From Bergeyella sp. (GTDB lineage: Bacteria > Bacteroidota > Bacteroidia > Flavobacteriales > Weeksellaceae): a stretch of DNA of 64,000 nt. Positions 45,601 to 54,012 of the stretch are shown piece by piece. Made by a program: the position numbers and the translations under genes. A model generated the notes under the pieces. That model saw nothing but the letters and a program-made list of their open reading frames with translations. It made no database searches and was not told the DNA's origin. Each line of letters starts with the position of its first letter. The stretch's first letter is position 1. The DNA is taken from NCBI GenBank assembly GCA_030263285.1, contig SZYB01000001.1, positions 1 through 64,000 of the forward strand. Reading direction: 5' to 3'.

Positions 45601-46383
45601 GTTTTTGTGCCTGTTTTTCCCGGAACGAATTGTGAATACGAAACTCAGAATGCTTTTATGAAGGAAGGGGCAGAGGTAAAGAGCCTTTCTTTACTGAATC
45701 TCAACGGTCAGATGCTGGAAGAGAGCATTATTTCTTGGGTAAAAGAGATAGAAAATTCTCAGATTCTGGTTTTTTCTGGTGGTTTTTCTGCTGGAGACGA
45801 ACCGGATGGTTCGGCCAAATTTATGGTCAATGTTTTGAAGAATGAAAGGGTAAAAGCAGCGGTTTATCGTTTTTTGGAGAGGGGTCATCTTATTTTGGGG
45901 ATATGTAATGGCTTTCAGGCACTTGTAAAGTCGGGATTATTGCCCTTTGGGGAGATCCGAAATCTTGACGAAAATGCACCTACCTTAGCTCACAATGCGA
46001 TTGGACGACATGTTTCTCAGATGGTTCGCATAAAAGTGACCCACCAGGATTCGCCGTGGCTTAAAGGGATGTTAAATAATGTATATACGATTCCCGTATC
46101 TCATGGAGAAGGAAGATTTATGGCCTCAGAAAAAATTTTGGAAGAACTTTACAGAAATGGACAAATTGCAACCCAATACGTGGATGAAAAGGGGATGATA
46201 GCCCACGGAATGCCCTATAATCCCAATAATTCATTGTTTGGTATAGAGGGGGTTACAAGTCCGGACGGGAGGATTTTTGGTAGAATGGGACACACAGAGC
46301 GGTACGCTCCCGGACTTATGAAAAATATACCGGATGTAAGTGAGCATAATATTTTCAAAAACGGCATTGCTTATTTTAAGTAG
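42682..46383 (+). CDS. purL: phosphoribosylformylglycinamidine synthase, large single-chain form
   Basis: PurL makes FGAM from FGAR, ATP and glutamine. The 1233-residue single chain combines an N-terminal domain, two AIRS-like halves and a C-terminal glutaminase. Visible are YWSDHCRHTTFETELTEI, FKNETHNHPTEIEPFGGAST, GGATGRDGIGGATGSS, DSSVGATTVTMPLGGAYQ, GGKDSMSGTFRH and the glutaminase Cys in LILGICNGFQALVKSGLL with a later HGEGRF. The ATG at 42682 is preferred over an upstream GTG. It is coupled in sequence with purB. Confidence 0.97.
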   Translation: MKKRIFVEKKENFDVESKKLLWEIREFLPQVKNIKVYNIYDIFGLEDAFFSETVGTTFVDPVTDILHHKNPARTSFFAIEYLPGQYDQRADSAQQCITLLTGNEKVFVRSGRLVEIYGILGEEEHKNLEIIKKFLINKVESREKDLSVLEISKEIKPRPIHSYKGFIYFSQEKLKDFYRKEGFAFGFDDLVFIQKYFAQERRDPTETELKVLDTYWSDHCRHTTFETELTEIQFLGEYKEVLQKIFEDYKAKREELGRGSKPVSLMDVATLCARYFHKTGKLENLVVSDEVNACTVEVEVEYDGRKEPWYLLFKNETHNHPTEIEPFGGASTCLGGAIRDPLSGRAFVYQSMRLSGAANPLESLSKTLQGKLPQKTISKQAANGYSSYGNQIGLATTCVNEIYHEGYRAKRMEVGFVVGAVPKKWVIREKPVAGDLVIVLGGATGRDGIGGATGSSKEQDEKSIYSLSTEVQKGNAVEERKLQRLFRNPKVTRLIKKSNDFGAGGVSVAIGEIADSLEIDLDTLPLKYGGLNGTELAISESQERMAVVIDSKNEERFFELCQKENIQVVRAAKVTQSGRMQMFWRGEKIVDLSREFLDTGGVRKTQSVTVNHLCEIKKTAFPLTKENFVQFLSDKNTASQKGLLEMFDSSVGATTVTMPLGGAYQLTEMEGSVHTFPVLYAKDVETVSMASWGFSPELSSQNSLLGAAYAVVESVAKIVAMGGNYSNIRLSFQEYFEKLGEDEEKWGKPLASLLGAYDAQMHLGLAAIGGKDSMSGTFRHLSVPPTLISFACAHGEKKNIISPELKKAGNHIYHFYHRETEKGLPDYETLKAVFTFIYGHVKTKKIVSVKTIKKGGVAVALAKMAFGNRKGADLTLPETFIFEENIGGFVVESEVELFHESLTKIGRVTDSDFLEINKTKFYLDPLRAAYESTFESLFPTREKDKKIVVLDESIQGINRRSIGIRKHMIAKPRVFVPVFPGTNCEYETQNAFMKEGAEVKSLSLLNLNGQMLEESIISWVKEIENSQILVFSGGFSAGDEPDGSAKFMVNVLKNERVKAAVYRFLERGHLILGICNGFQALVKSGLLPFGEIRNLDENAPTLAHNAIGRHVSQMVRIKVTHQDSPWLKGMLNNVYTIPVSHGEGRFMASEKILEELYRNGQIATQYVDEKGMIAHGMPYNPNNSLFGIEGVTSPDGRIFGRMGHTERYAPGLMKNIPDVSEHNIFKNGIAYFK

Positions 46384-46448
46384 ATCTGATATCCCGTTTT
46401 CGGGAAAATTGAATTTTTCTTTTTTACCTGAATTCTAAAGGTATTTAG

Positions 46449-46456
46449 TATCTTTG
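46449..46456 (+). promoter_or_regulatory. putative -7 element of dnaN
   Basis: TATCTTTG matches TAnnTTTG and lies 80 bases before the dnaN ATG, leaving an untranslated leader of about 75 bases. No convincing -33 element was seen. Confidence 0.4.
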
Positions 46457-46535
46457 CCGTCTGTCTGTCCGTTCTTTGTACACGTTGAAGGAATGGAGGT
46501 TAAAGTGGATGAGATTTAAAAAATAATTTAGATAA

Positions 46536-47663
46536 ATGAAGTTTATTGTTTCAAGTGGTCTTCTACAAAAGGCCCTCCAGGCCGTAAGCGGGGTGATTTC
46601 TGCTTCACAGTCGAGACCCATTTTAGAAAATTTTTTATTTGAGCTGAACAAAAATGTATTTTCTATCACTGCTACAGATGGAGAGACCACCTTGGTGACT
46701 TCTGTCGAAGTAAAGTCTGAAGATACTGGAAAAATAGCCGTTCCTGCGAGGATTTTCCAAGATTTTCTAAAAACGTATAACGAGCAGCCTCTCACTTTAT
46801 CTGTGAAAGCAAATGAAGAAGGAACCGGGAAGAAACTGGAGATTTTGGACGAAAGGGACAGTTTTTCCGTAGCACTTGACAATGAAGAGGACTTTCCGGA
46901 CTTTCCGGATTTTGATGCCTCTCAGAGTGTTTTTGTGCCTTCTGCGGTTTTGTCGGAAGCGTTTTCGAATACTTTGTTTGCAACAAGCAATGATTCTTTA
47001 CGTCCCGTGATGACGGGAGTTTTATTTCAGATAGACGATGAGGGAGCGAATTTTGTGGCCACAGATTCCCACAAATTGGTGATATACGGGAGGAAAGATT
47101 TATACGGGGAATCTATGGAATTTATTATGCCCAAGAAGCCCCTTTCCATATTTAAAAATATTTTAGGAGATGTGAATGAGGAGGTGAAAATAGACCTCAA
47201 CGAGAGCATGGCCAAATTCAGCTTTGGGAATCATGTATGGATGTGCAGGTTAATTGATGGAAAATTTCCAAATTATCACGCGGTGATCCCGAATGAGAGT
47301 CCAAATGTTCTCACCATAAACAGAAATTTGCTTTTGAGTGCTATAAAGAGGGCTTCCATCATGTCTAATAAGTCTACAAACCATATAAGATTTAAACTCT
47401 CAGGGAATATATTGCACCTCCATGCAGAGGATACCGAGTTTGCCAACAGAGCAGATATGCAGATTCCGTGTGAGTACAACGGAGAAGAGATGAAAATCGG
47501 ATTCAGCTCCAAGATTTTATTGGAGATGCTCTCCATTTTATCTTCGGAAGACGTGATGATAAAAATGTCCCAACCTAACAGGCCGGGGATTATAGAACCG
47601 GTAGACGGGCTGGAAAAAGATGAGAGTCTTCTTATGCTTTCCATGCCGGTAATTGTTAACTAA
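46536..47663 (+). CDS. dnaN: DNA polymerase III beta sliding clamp
   Basis: The beta clamp encircles DNA and tethers polymerase III. The 375-residue protein has three repeats of the clamp fold; recognisable segments are MKFIVSSGLLQKALQAVSG, FQIDDEGANFVATDSHKL and the C-terminal LLMLSMPVIVN that contributes to the protein-binding pocket. It is far from dnaA here, as is usual in Bacteroidetes, and precedes pheT. Confidence 0.96.
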   Translation: MKFIVSSGLLQKALQAVSGVISASQSRPILENFLFELNKNVFSITATDGETTLVTSVEVKSEDTGKIAVPARIFQDFLKTYNEQPLTLSVKANEEGTGKKLEILDERDSFSVALDNEEDFPDFPDFDASQSVFVPSAVLSEAFSNTLFATSNDSLRPVMTGVLFQIDDEGANFVATDSHKLVIYGRKDLYGESMEFIMPKKPLSIFKNILGDVNEEVKIDLNESMAKFSFGNHVWMCRLIDGKFPNYHAVIPNESPNVLTINRNLLLSAIKRASIMSNKSTNHIRFKLSGNILHLHAEDTEFANRADMQIPCEYNGEEMKIGFSSKILLEMLSILSSEDVMIKMSQPNRPGIIEPVDGLEKDESLLMLSMPVIVN

Positions 47664-47765
47664 TACAGAGAGATATAATGTAAAACACATTTGAGGTTTG
47701 ACAGATATTCGGATCTCATGTGTGTTTGTATAAGTAAGAGCGGTAGGAGGATAAAAAAATATGAA

Positions 47766-50165
47766 ATGAAAATTTCAAATCATTGGTTAAGAGAGTACAT
47801 TAAGACGGATATCAAAATAGAGAAAATAGGAGACTATCTTACCGATATTGGTCTTGAAGTGGAGGGTATAGAGCAGTACGAAACCATAAAAGGAAGCCTG
47901 AAGGGAATTGTAATAGGAAAGGTGATTACTTGTGATAAACACCCTAACGCAAACAAACTAAAAATTACGACAGTGGACGTAGGAGAGAAGGTTCCCCTAA
48001 AAATTGTTTGTGGAGCCCCTAACGTAAAAGAAGGAATATTGGTTCCCGTAGCTCTTGTGGATACCATTCTTTACACAAAAGAGGGGAGTACTTTTCAGAT
48101 AAAAAAGACAAAAATAAGAGGAGAGATTTCGGAGGGGATGATATGTTCGGAATCTGAGCTCCATCTCAGTGAAAAAAACGAGGGGATTATGGTTCTTGAG
48201 GGCTCTGCTTATAGGGTGGGCGCCGCGCTTTCTAATTATTTTAACACTTATCAGGACGAGGTTCTGGAAATAGGTCTTACCCCCAACAGAACAGATGCGA
48301 TGTCACATTATGGGGTGGCCAGAGATCTTCATGCATTTTTACAATCTCATCAGATAGAATCTCAGTTTGAAAAAATACAGGCTTTGCCTATGGAGACAGA
48401 AGAAGAGAGTGGGTATGAAATAGAAATAGAAGAGGCTTCACTTTGTCCACGTTATGTGGGGGCAGTGATAGAAAATGTAGAGATAAAAGAATCTCCCGAA
48501 GAGTTAAAAAACAAGCTGAAAGCCATAGGGGTTACCCCGATAAATAATATTGTAGATGCGACCAACTATATTCTCCATGGTCTTGGACAGCCGCTACATG
48601 CCTTTGATGGAGATAAAATTTCAGGTAAGAAAATAAAAATAGGAACCGCAAGGCGTGGTACCCTTTTTACTACATTGGATGGAGTGGAAATAAAGCTGAA
48701 AGGCAGCGAAATTGTCATAAAAGACGCGGAAGATGTTCCTTTGTGCATGGCGGGTATTTTGGGAGGAGAAAATTCGGGGATATCAAAAAATACCCAAACC
48801 GTTTTTCTGGAGAGCGCTTATTTTGATCCCGTAGCCATAAGAAAAACTTCCAAGTTACATGGTATTCACACAGATGCTTCTTTTCGTTTTGAGAGAGGAG
48901 TGGATGTGGGCAACACCAGAACTGCCATTACTCATGCGATAGAACTTATAGAAAAGATATCGAACGGGAAGCTTAGGGGATCTATTCTGGAATCTTATCC
49001 TCAAAAAATAGAGAATCATTATGTGATTCTCAGGTATTCTAAGTTGGAGCAAATTTTGGGAGAAAAGATACACAGAGAAAAGGTGAAGAAGATACTGAAA
49101 TCTTTGGATATTACCGTAATCAACGAAATACAAAATGGTCTTGAATTGAGTGTTCCCCTCTACAGAGCAGAGGTTACACGAGAGATTGACGTAATAGAAG
49201 AAATTCTGAGGATTTATGGTTACAATAAGATAGAAGCTCCGGGGAAAATATCTTTTACGCCTGTTTCACTGGATTTGGGGAACCGGGAAGATCTGGAGGA
49301 ACTTTGGTCACAAGTGTTGGTTGGGAATGGATTTTTTGAGGTGATGAATAACTCTCTCACCATAGAAAATGACCCGAAAGAGGCGGTTTTGTTACTTAAT
49401 CCCCTGAGTCGGGAGCTCTCTCATATGAGAAAATCTCTTTTGGAAGGGCTGCTCGAAAATACTATTTACAATATCAACAGAAAAGCTTTGGATATAAAGT
49501 TTTTTGAGTTTGGGAAAGTTTATCATAAATACCTAGAGGGATATAAAGAAAAAAAACAACTGGCACTTCTTATATCCGGAAGGGAGGTGTATGAAAATTG
49601 GTTACAACAAAAATCTTCTACCCATTTTTATTATCTTAAGGCGTATGTGAGTTTACTTTGTGAGAGAGTAGGGGTGGTACTGGAAGAATTTCCTTTGGAG
49701 GATACAAGATTTTCTGAAGGGGTTGCTTTGTCTTATGAAAATACCCCTGTGATCAAAATGGGAAAAGTTTCTCCTGAGTTACTTCGGTTGTTTGACATAG
49801 AGCAAGAATGTTTTTATGCAGAGTTGGAGATGAAGGAAATACAGGAGATGAGAGAAAAGATTTTAAAATTTAAAAATATTCCAAGATTTAATAAAATTCG
49901 TAGAGATTTGGCTTTATTGTTAGATAATGATATCAAGTATTCGGAGGTACTTCGTGTGGCGAGAAGCAATAAATCTCCTTTCTTGAAAAGTGTCATGCTT
50001 TTCGATGTGTATGAAGGGAAAAATTTGCCGGAAGGAAAAAAATCTTATGCTTTGAGTTTTGAACTTCTCAATGAAGAAAAAACATTGGAAGAAAAGGAAA
50101 TCAATGAGGTGATGGACAGCTTGATTCATTCGTTTCAAAATGAACTTTCTGCAAGTTTGAGATAA
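47766..50165 (+). CDS. pheT: phenylalanyl-tRNA synthetase beta subunit
   Basis: PheT forms the (alpha-beta)2 PheRS that charges tRNA-Phe. The ATG at 47766 (MKISNHWLREYIKTD) gives 799 residues. Domains in order: N-terminal helix pair, an OB-fold tRNA-binding domain (residues about 40-155, CDKHPNANKLKITTVDVG), B3/B4 editing domain (INNIVDATNYILHGLGQPLHAFD), B5 (PLYRAEVTREIDVIEEILRI) and the C-terminal ferredoxin-like anticodon domain (FNKIRRDLALLLDNDIKYSE; SLIHSFQNELSASLR). pheS is not adjacent, also common in this group. Confidence 0.96.
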   Translation: MKISNHWLREYIKTDIKIEKIGDYLTDIGLEVEGIEQYETIKGSLKGIVIGKVITCDKHPNANKLKITTVDVGEKVPLKIVCGAPNVKEGILVPVALVDTILYTKEGSTFQIKKTKIRGEISEGMICSESELHLSEKNEGIMVLEGSAYRVGAALSNYFNTYQDEVLEIGLTPNRTDAMSHYGVARDLHAFLQSHQIESQFEKIQALPMETEEESGYEIEIEEASLCPRYVGAVIENVEIKESPEELKNKLKAIGVTPINNIVDATNYILHGLGQPLHAFDGDKISGKKIKIGTARRGTLFTTLDGVEIKLKGSEIVIKDAEDVPLCMAGILGGENSGISKNTQTVFLESAYFDPVAIRKTSKLHGIHTDASFRFERGVDVGNTRTAITHAIELIEKISNGKLRGSILESYPQKIENHYVILRYSKLEQILGEKIHREKVKKILKSLDITVINEIQNGLELSVPLYRAEVTREIDVIEEILRIYGYNKIEAPGKISFTPVSLDLGNREDLEELWSQVLVGNGFFEVMNNSLTIENDPKEAVLLLNPLSRELSHMRKSLLEGLLENTIYNINRKALDIKFFEFGKVYHKYLEGYKEKKQLALLISGREVYENWLQQKSSTHFYYLKAYVSLLCERVGVVLEEFPLEDTRFSEGVALSYENTPVIKMGKVSPELLRLFDIEQECFYAELEMKEIQEMREKILKFKNIPRFNKIRRDLALLLDNDIKYSEVLRVARSNKSPFLKSVMLFDVYEGKNLPEGKKSYALSFELLNEEKTLEEKEINEVMDSLIHSFQNELSASLR

Positions 50166-50237
50166 AATATCAAGTCATAACCCAGAATAGGGGGGTATGA
50201 CAAGAGAAGATAATCAATTCTACAAATCTAAAATGTT

Positions 50238-50648
50238 ATGAAAAATTTTGTGTTTGCGTTGCTGGGAGTCTTCTTGATGGCTTCCTGTGCGGTTAACTCT
50301 TCCGTAAAGAGCGGAGGAAAGCAACTTCCGTTAGAAAATACAAATTGGATTTTGGTGAATGAAGGAATAAAAGAAAACACAAAACCTACCCTTCTTATAG
50401 AAAAAGAGAAGGTATTAGGGAATCTTGGTTGTAATAATTATTTTGGGTCGCTAAAGGTGAACCCTTCTTCCGGAAGTTTTTTGGTTAGTGGTATAGGATC
50501 CACCAAGATGCTCTGTGACGATAAAAAAATGTGGGTGGAAAATAATTTTAGTGATATTCTGTCAAAAGTAAACAGATACGTGGTCTCTGGGGATTTCTTG
50601 GAACTGTACCAGAATAATCTTTTGTTGGTTAAATTTAAAAGGCAATAA
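50238..50648 (+). CDS. META/HslJ-domain lipoprotein
   Basis: A small lipoprotein (136 residues) with signal and lipobox MASC (Cys17). The META domain is recognisable from NTNWIL, LGNLGCNNYFGSL, STKMLCDD and the C-terminal DFLELYQNN. HslJ-like proteins are linked to resistance to aminoglycosides or heat in E. coli; the biochemical role is unknown. It is followed by a terminator. Confidence 0.82.
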   Translation: MKNFVFALLGVFLMASCAVNSSVKSGGKQLPLENTNWILVNEGIKENTKPTLLIEKEKVLGNLGCNNYFGSLKVNPSSGSFLVSGIGSTKMLCDDKKMWVENNFSDILSKVNRYVVSGDFLELYQNNLLLVKFKRQ

Positions 50649-50676
50649 GGCGGTTATTAAAACCAACAGAAAAAAA

Positions 50677-50706
50677 GAGCCCCGATTATCAGGCTCCTTT
50701 TTGTTT
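50677..50706 (+). terminator. terminator after the META lipoprotein
   Basis: GAGCC, a ten-base CCGATTATCA loop and GGCTC form a hairpin followed by CTTTTTGTTT. It starts 28 bases after the stop codon. Confidence 0.72.
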
Positions 50707-50754
50707 ACTGCAAATATTGTATACTTTGAGAGCTTACCCGATTAGGAAGTGTAT

Positions 50755-50988
50755 TTAGTCTTCCTCTTCGTATTTTGCAAGTTCTTCATCACACCATCTA
50801 AAAGCTTCTTCCACTACTTTGGTCGCTTCGTTGGCTATGGTTTCTTCTTGGTCTCTCTGCAATTCGTCCAGCCACTCTACCTCTTCTTCCTCTACGTTTA
50901 AGATGAACCGGGGATATTCGGTATGTACCACGAATAAATCATCAGGAAATTTAGAGTTATCAGCAAGCAAAAATCTTGGTAGTTTCAT
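50755..50988 (-). CDS. small acidic conserved protein of unknown function
   Basis: The 77-residue protein starts MKLPRFLLADNSKFPDDLFV and continues VHTEYPRFILNVEEEEVEWL, with a strongly acidic second half (EEEEVEWLDELQRDQEE; WCDEELAKYEEED). It resembles small proteins common in Flavobacteriales annotated as hypothetical. It has no signal, membrane segment or known motif. Convergence with the upstream terminator region and a well-formed acidic amphipathic C-terminus support a real gene. Confidence 0.75.
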   Translation of the reverse strand: MKLPRFLLADNSKFPDDLFVVHTEYPRFILNVEEEEVEWLDELQRDQEETIANEATKVVEEAFRWCDEELAKYEEED

Positions 50989-51091
50989 AGTTATGGTCTT
51001 TTAAGATGACTCCGCAAAGGTATATAATTTTTACTTTATGTCTGTTCTGTGTGAGAATTCTGTATTTAAGTCTGTTATAAAAAGGCTTTTA

Positions 51092-51982
51092 TTATGAAAA
51101 CATTCTGGATATTCTCTCTGCTTTTTTATTTTCAGAATAATCATAAAACCCTTCCCTGGACTTCACCCCTAACTTTCCGGCAGTAACCATTTTTATCAAC
51201 AAAGGGTTTGGAGCATATTTTGGATTTTTAAATCCATCGTACATCACTTCTAGAATGGCCAGACATATATCCAGTCCTATAAAATCAGCAAGTTGGAGAG
51301 GTCCCATGGGGTGTGCCATCCCCAGTTTCATCACCGCATCTATCTCCTCTACTCCTGCTATACCTGTGCGAAGGACCTCTATTGCTTCATTTATCATAGG
51401 CATGAGGATTCTATTTGCCACAAAACCGGGATAGTCGTTTGCCTCTACAGGGCTTTTTCCCAGAGTTTTACTTATAGCATACGCGGTATTGAAGGTTTCT
51501 CTCGCGGTAGAATATCCTTTTATTATTTCCACCAGGGGCATGACAGGAACAGGATTCATAAAGTGCATCCCGATCACCTGCTCTGGTCTTCGGGTAGCAG
51601 AGGCTATTTTTGTAATAGAAATAGAGGAGGTATTGCTGGCCAGTATACAGCCTTTGGGAGCGTAGGCATCTATTTCCCGAAATATTTCCAGCTTGGCCTT
51701 TTCATTTTCTGTAATGGCCTCTATAACGAGTTCTACTGAAGAAACGGCTTTTTTAACCTCTGTAAAAAGGGAGAGGTTGTCTAGAGTTTCCTTTTTTTGT
51801 TTCTCTGTACAGTTTCTCTTAGTAAGGGTTTTATCAAGATGATAAACTATATCTTTGTACCCGTTGTCCAATGCTTCTTTGGAAATATCCAACCAACGTA
51901 CCTTGTATGCAGTTTGTGCGAAGACCTGAGCGATACCTTTTCCCATGGTACCTGCCCCTATTACTGTGACTTCTCTTATCAT
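51092..51982 (-). CDS. 3-hydroxybutyryl-CoA dehydrogenase-like
   Basis: An NAD-dependent 3-hydroxyacyl-CoA dehydrogenase, 296 residues from the ATG at 51982. The Rossmann motif is VTVIGAGTMGKGIAQVFAQ and the catalytic dyad appears in ASNTSSISITKIA and GMHFMNPVPVMPLVEIIKG; NDYPGFVANRILMPMINEA and MAHPMGPLQLADFIGLDI complete the family. The single-domain form suggests use in short-chain hydroxyacyl-CoA oxidation (amino-acid breakdown or butyrate-type pathways). The gene stands alone. Confidence 0.88.
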   Translation of the reverse strand: MIREVTVIGAGTMGKGIAQVFAQTAYKVRWLDISKEALDNGYKDIVYHLDKTLTKRNCTEKQKKETLDNLSLFTEVKKAVSSVELVIEAITENEKAKLEIFREIDAYAPKGCILASNTSSISITKIASATRRPEQVIGMHFMNPVPVMPLVEIIKGYSTARETFNTAYAISKTLGKSPVEANDYPGFVANRILMPMINEAIEVLRTGIAGVEEIDAVMKLGMAHPMGPLQLADFIGLDICLAILEVMYDGFKNPKYAPNPLLIKMVTAGKLGVKSREGFYDYSENKKAERISRMFS

Positions 51983-52048
51983 TTTCATGATTATTTTTTT
52001 AGGAGAAGATAGTATTATTTATGATTTCCTAAAATTAAGAATAAAAAA

Positions 52049-53011
52049 TTAGCCAGTTAGTTTGGCAATTTCTATGGCCGTTTTTAAGGCCTCTGTTCCG
52101 TCTTCCAGAGATACTTCTGTTGCAGTATCTTTTATAATAGAGTCAGCAAAGGCATTGAGTTCATCCAGTATTGCGTTATTAGGCTGAATATAAGGATATT
52201 CAAATAAGATTTGATTTTTTTCTCCTTCTGCATTTTCTATGATTATGTCAAACGAGCTAGGTATTTTTGGAGCTTCTTTCATTCTGATTACTTCGGCTTT
52301 TTTCTCCAAAAAATCAACTGAGATGTAGGCGTCCTTCTGGAAAAATCTGCTTTTTCTCATGGCTTTCATAGAAATTCTGGAGGTGGTAAGGTTGGCCACG
52401 CATCTATTCTCAAATTCTATTCTGGCGTTTGCGATATCGGGAGATTTGCTCACCACGCGCACTCCGTTCGCATGGATGTTTTTTATGGGAGATTTTACGA
52501 TGCTGAGAAGAATATCCAGATCATGAATCATTAAATCCAAGACTACGGATACGTCCGTCCCTCTGGGATTAAATTCTGCCAGCCGGTGAATTTCTATGAA
52601 CATAGGATTTTGTATCACTTCTTTGACTGCTAGAAATGCAGGGTTAAACCGCTCTACATGCCCCACTTGAGCCTTAATACGGGTATTGTTGCACAGGGAA
52701 ATGATTTCTTGAGCCTGTACAAGGGTTTGCGTTATGGGTTTTTCTATAAAAAAATGTAGATTGTTTTCTATTGCTTTTTTGGCATATTCGTAATGGTATA
52801 GTGTAGGGGTTACAATATCCACCACTTCTATTTTTTTGAGAAGTTCATCCAGATTAGGATAATAAGTACATCCCAGTTCTTTTTGCGTTTTTTTCCCATT
52901 TTCTTCATCGGTATCATAAAATCCTGTGAGATAATACCTGTCCGACTCTTGGAGGAGTTTGAGATGAATTTTTCCTAGATGTCCGGCACCTATAAGACCA
53001 ACAGAAAGCAT
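52049..53011 (-). CDS. Gfo/Idh/MocA-family oxidoreductase
   Basis: A 320-residue NAD(P)-dependent oxidoreductase. The start at about 53011 (MLSVGLIGAGHLGKIHLKLL) places the nucleotide loop at the N-terminus; a longer frame upstream is unconserved. EKPITQTLVQAQEI carries the catalytic Lys, HVERFNPAF and VVLDLMIHDLDILLSI the conserved substrate-side residues. The substrate is not predictable from the sequence. It is divergent from pcm. Confidence 0.85.
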   Translation of the reverse strand: MLSVGLIGAGHLGKIHLKLLQESDRYYLTGFYDTDEENGKKTQKELGCTYYPNLDELLKKIEVVDIVTPTLYHYEYAKKAIENNLHFFIEKPITQTLVQAQEIISLCNNTRIKAQVGHVERFNPAFLAVKEVIQNPMFIEIHRLAEFNPRGTDVSVVLDLMIHDLDILLSIVKSPIKNIHANGVRVVSKSPDIANARIEFENRCVANLTTSRISMKAMRKSRFFQKDAYISVDFLEKKAEVIRMKEAPKIPSSFDIIIENAEGEKNQILFEYPYIQPNNAILDELNAFADSIIKDTATEVSLEDGTEALKTAIEIAKLTG

Positions 53012-53106
53012 AATTAAAGAGTAATTTTCGTAAAGATAATTTTTTGGGAAAATATAACAGAAGTGAAGAGCGTAATAATTTTTTAAAAAATACTTCTGAT
53101 TCTCAC

Positions 53107-53114
53107 TAAATTTG
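53107..53114 (+). promoter_or_regulatory. putative -7 element of pcm
   Basis: TAAATTTG matches TAnnTTTG and lies 47 bases before the pcm ATG. A -33 element is not clear. Confidence 0.35.
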
Positions 53115-53160
53115 CCCTGAGATGGCTCGTGATTAAAAATAATTAGAACATTTTTTTGGT

Positions 53161-53808
53161 ATGCGGGATACATTTGTCCATAAGGGGAGACGTAAGCATC
53201 TGGTTGATTACCTGAGAGACCGCTTGGGGATAAAGGACGAGGATGTTCTAAAAGCGATAGGTACAGTGCCTCGACACTTGTTCATGGAGAGTATTTTTGA
53301 AGGCTATGCGTATGAAGATAGAGCATTTCCTATCGCGGCAAAACAAACCATATCTCATCCTTCTACAGTGGCAGAACAGACGGAACTTCTTGAGGTAAGG
53401 CAAGGAGATAAGGTTTTGGAAGTAGGTACTGGAAGTGGTTATCAATCAGCTATTCTGGTTTCTATGGGAGCAGAGGTATATACTATGGAAAGGCAGAGGG
53501 ATTTATATAACTTCTCGTATAAAAAACTGCAAGAACTTTTTCTAAAGCCGAAGTTTCACTATTATGGTGATGGTTTTCTGGGGCTTCCTGACAAGGCTCC
53601 TTTTGACAGAATTATAGTGACTTGTGGTGCAGAAGAACTTCCTACAGAACTTTTAAAACAGTTAAAGATAGGGGGGAAGATGGTAATACCTTTAGGAAAA
53701 AGGGAGGAACAGATATTGTACAGATTCACGAAACGGAATGATAAAGAAATAGAGAAAGAAAGTTTCGGGAAGTATAGATTTGTGCCTATGGTACATAATC
53801 GGGAATAA
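53161..53808 (+). CDS. pcm: protein-L-isoaspartate O-methyltransferase
   Basis: PCMT repairs isoaspartyl residues in aged proteins using SAM. The 215-residue protein contains RDTFVHKGRRKHLVDYLRD, VPRHLFMESIFEGYAYEDRA, the SAM motif VLEVGTGSGYQSAIL and DRIIVTCGAEELP, all in family order. The ATG at 53161 follows a leader of about 45 bases after a putative -7 element. It stands alone between the divergent oxidoreductase and hutU. Confidence 0.92.
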   Translation: MRDTFVHKGRRKHLVDYLRDRLGIKDEDVLKAIGTVPRHLFMESIFEGYAYEDRAFPIAAKQTISHPSTVAEQTELLEVRQGDKVLEVGTGSGYQSAILVSMGAEVYTMERQRDLYNFSYKKLQELFLKPKFHYYGDGFLGLPDKAPFDRIIVTCGAEELPTELLKQLKIGGKMVIPLGKREEQILYRFTKRNDKEIEKESFGKYRFVPMVHNRE

Positions 53809-54012
53809 TAAGTTTAAGAGCTGTTTTCGAGGCTTTTGCCGTCAATTTAGCACTAGGGGTCTTGGGGGATTGTTTTGAAAAATTTCATGGATCTAATTAT
53901 TCCCATGATTTTATCCAGAAAAAATCAAAAACCAGCATAATTCCATGAGCTGAAAAGTTTACCGAATCTCATTTATTTTTATGGAATATTAAGTGATAAA
54001 TTTTTAGATGAC

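Noticed and set aside
46391-46430. CCCG-TTTT-CGGG hairpin after purL
   Set aside because: The stem is only four pairs and the T-rich stretch is separated by about ten bases; too weak for a terminator call.
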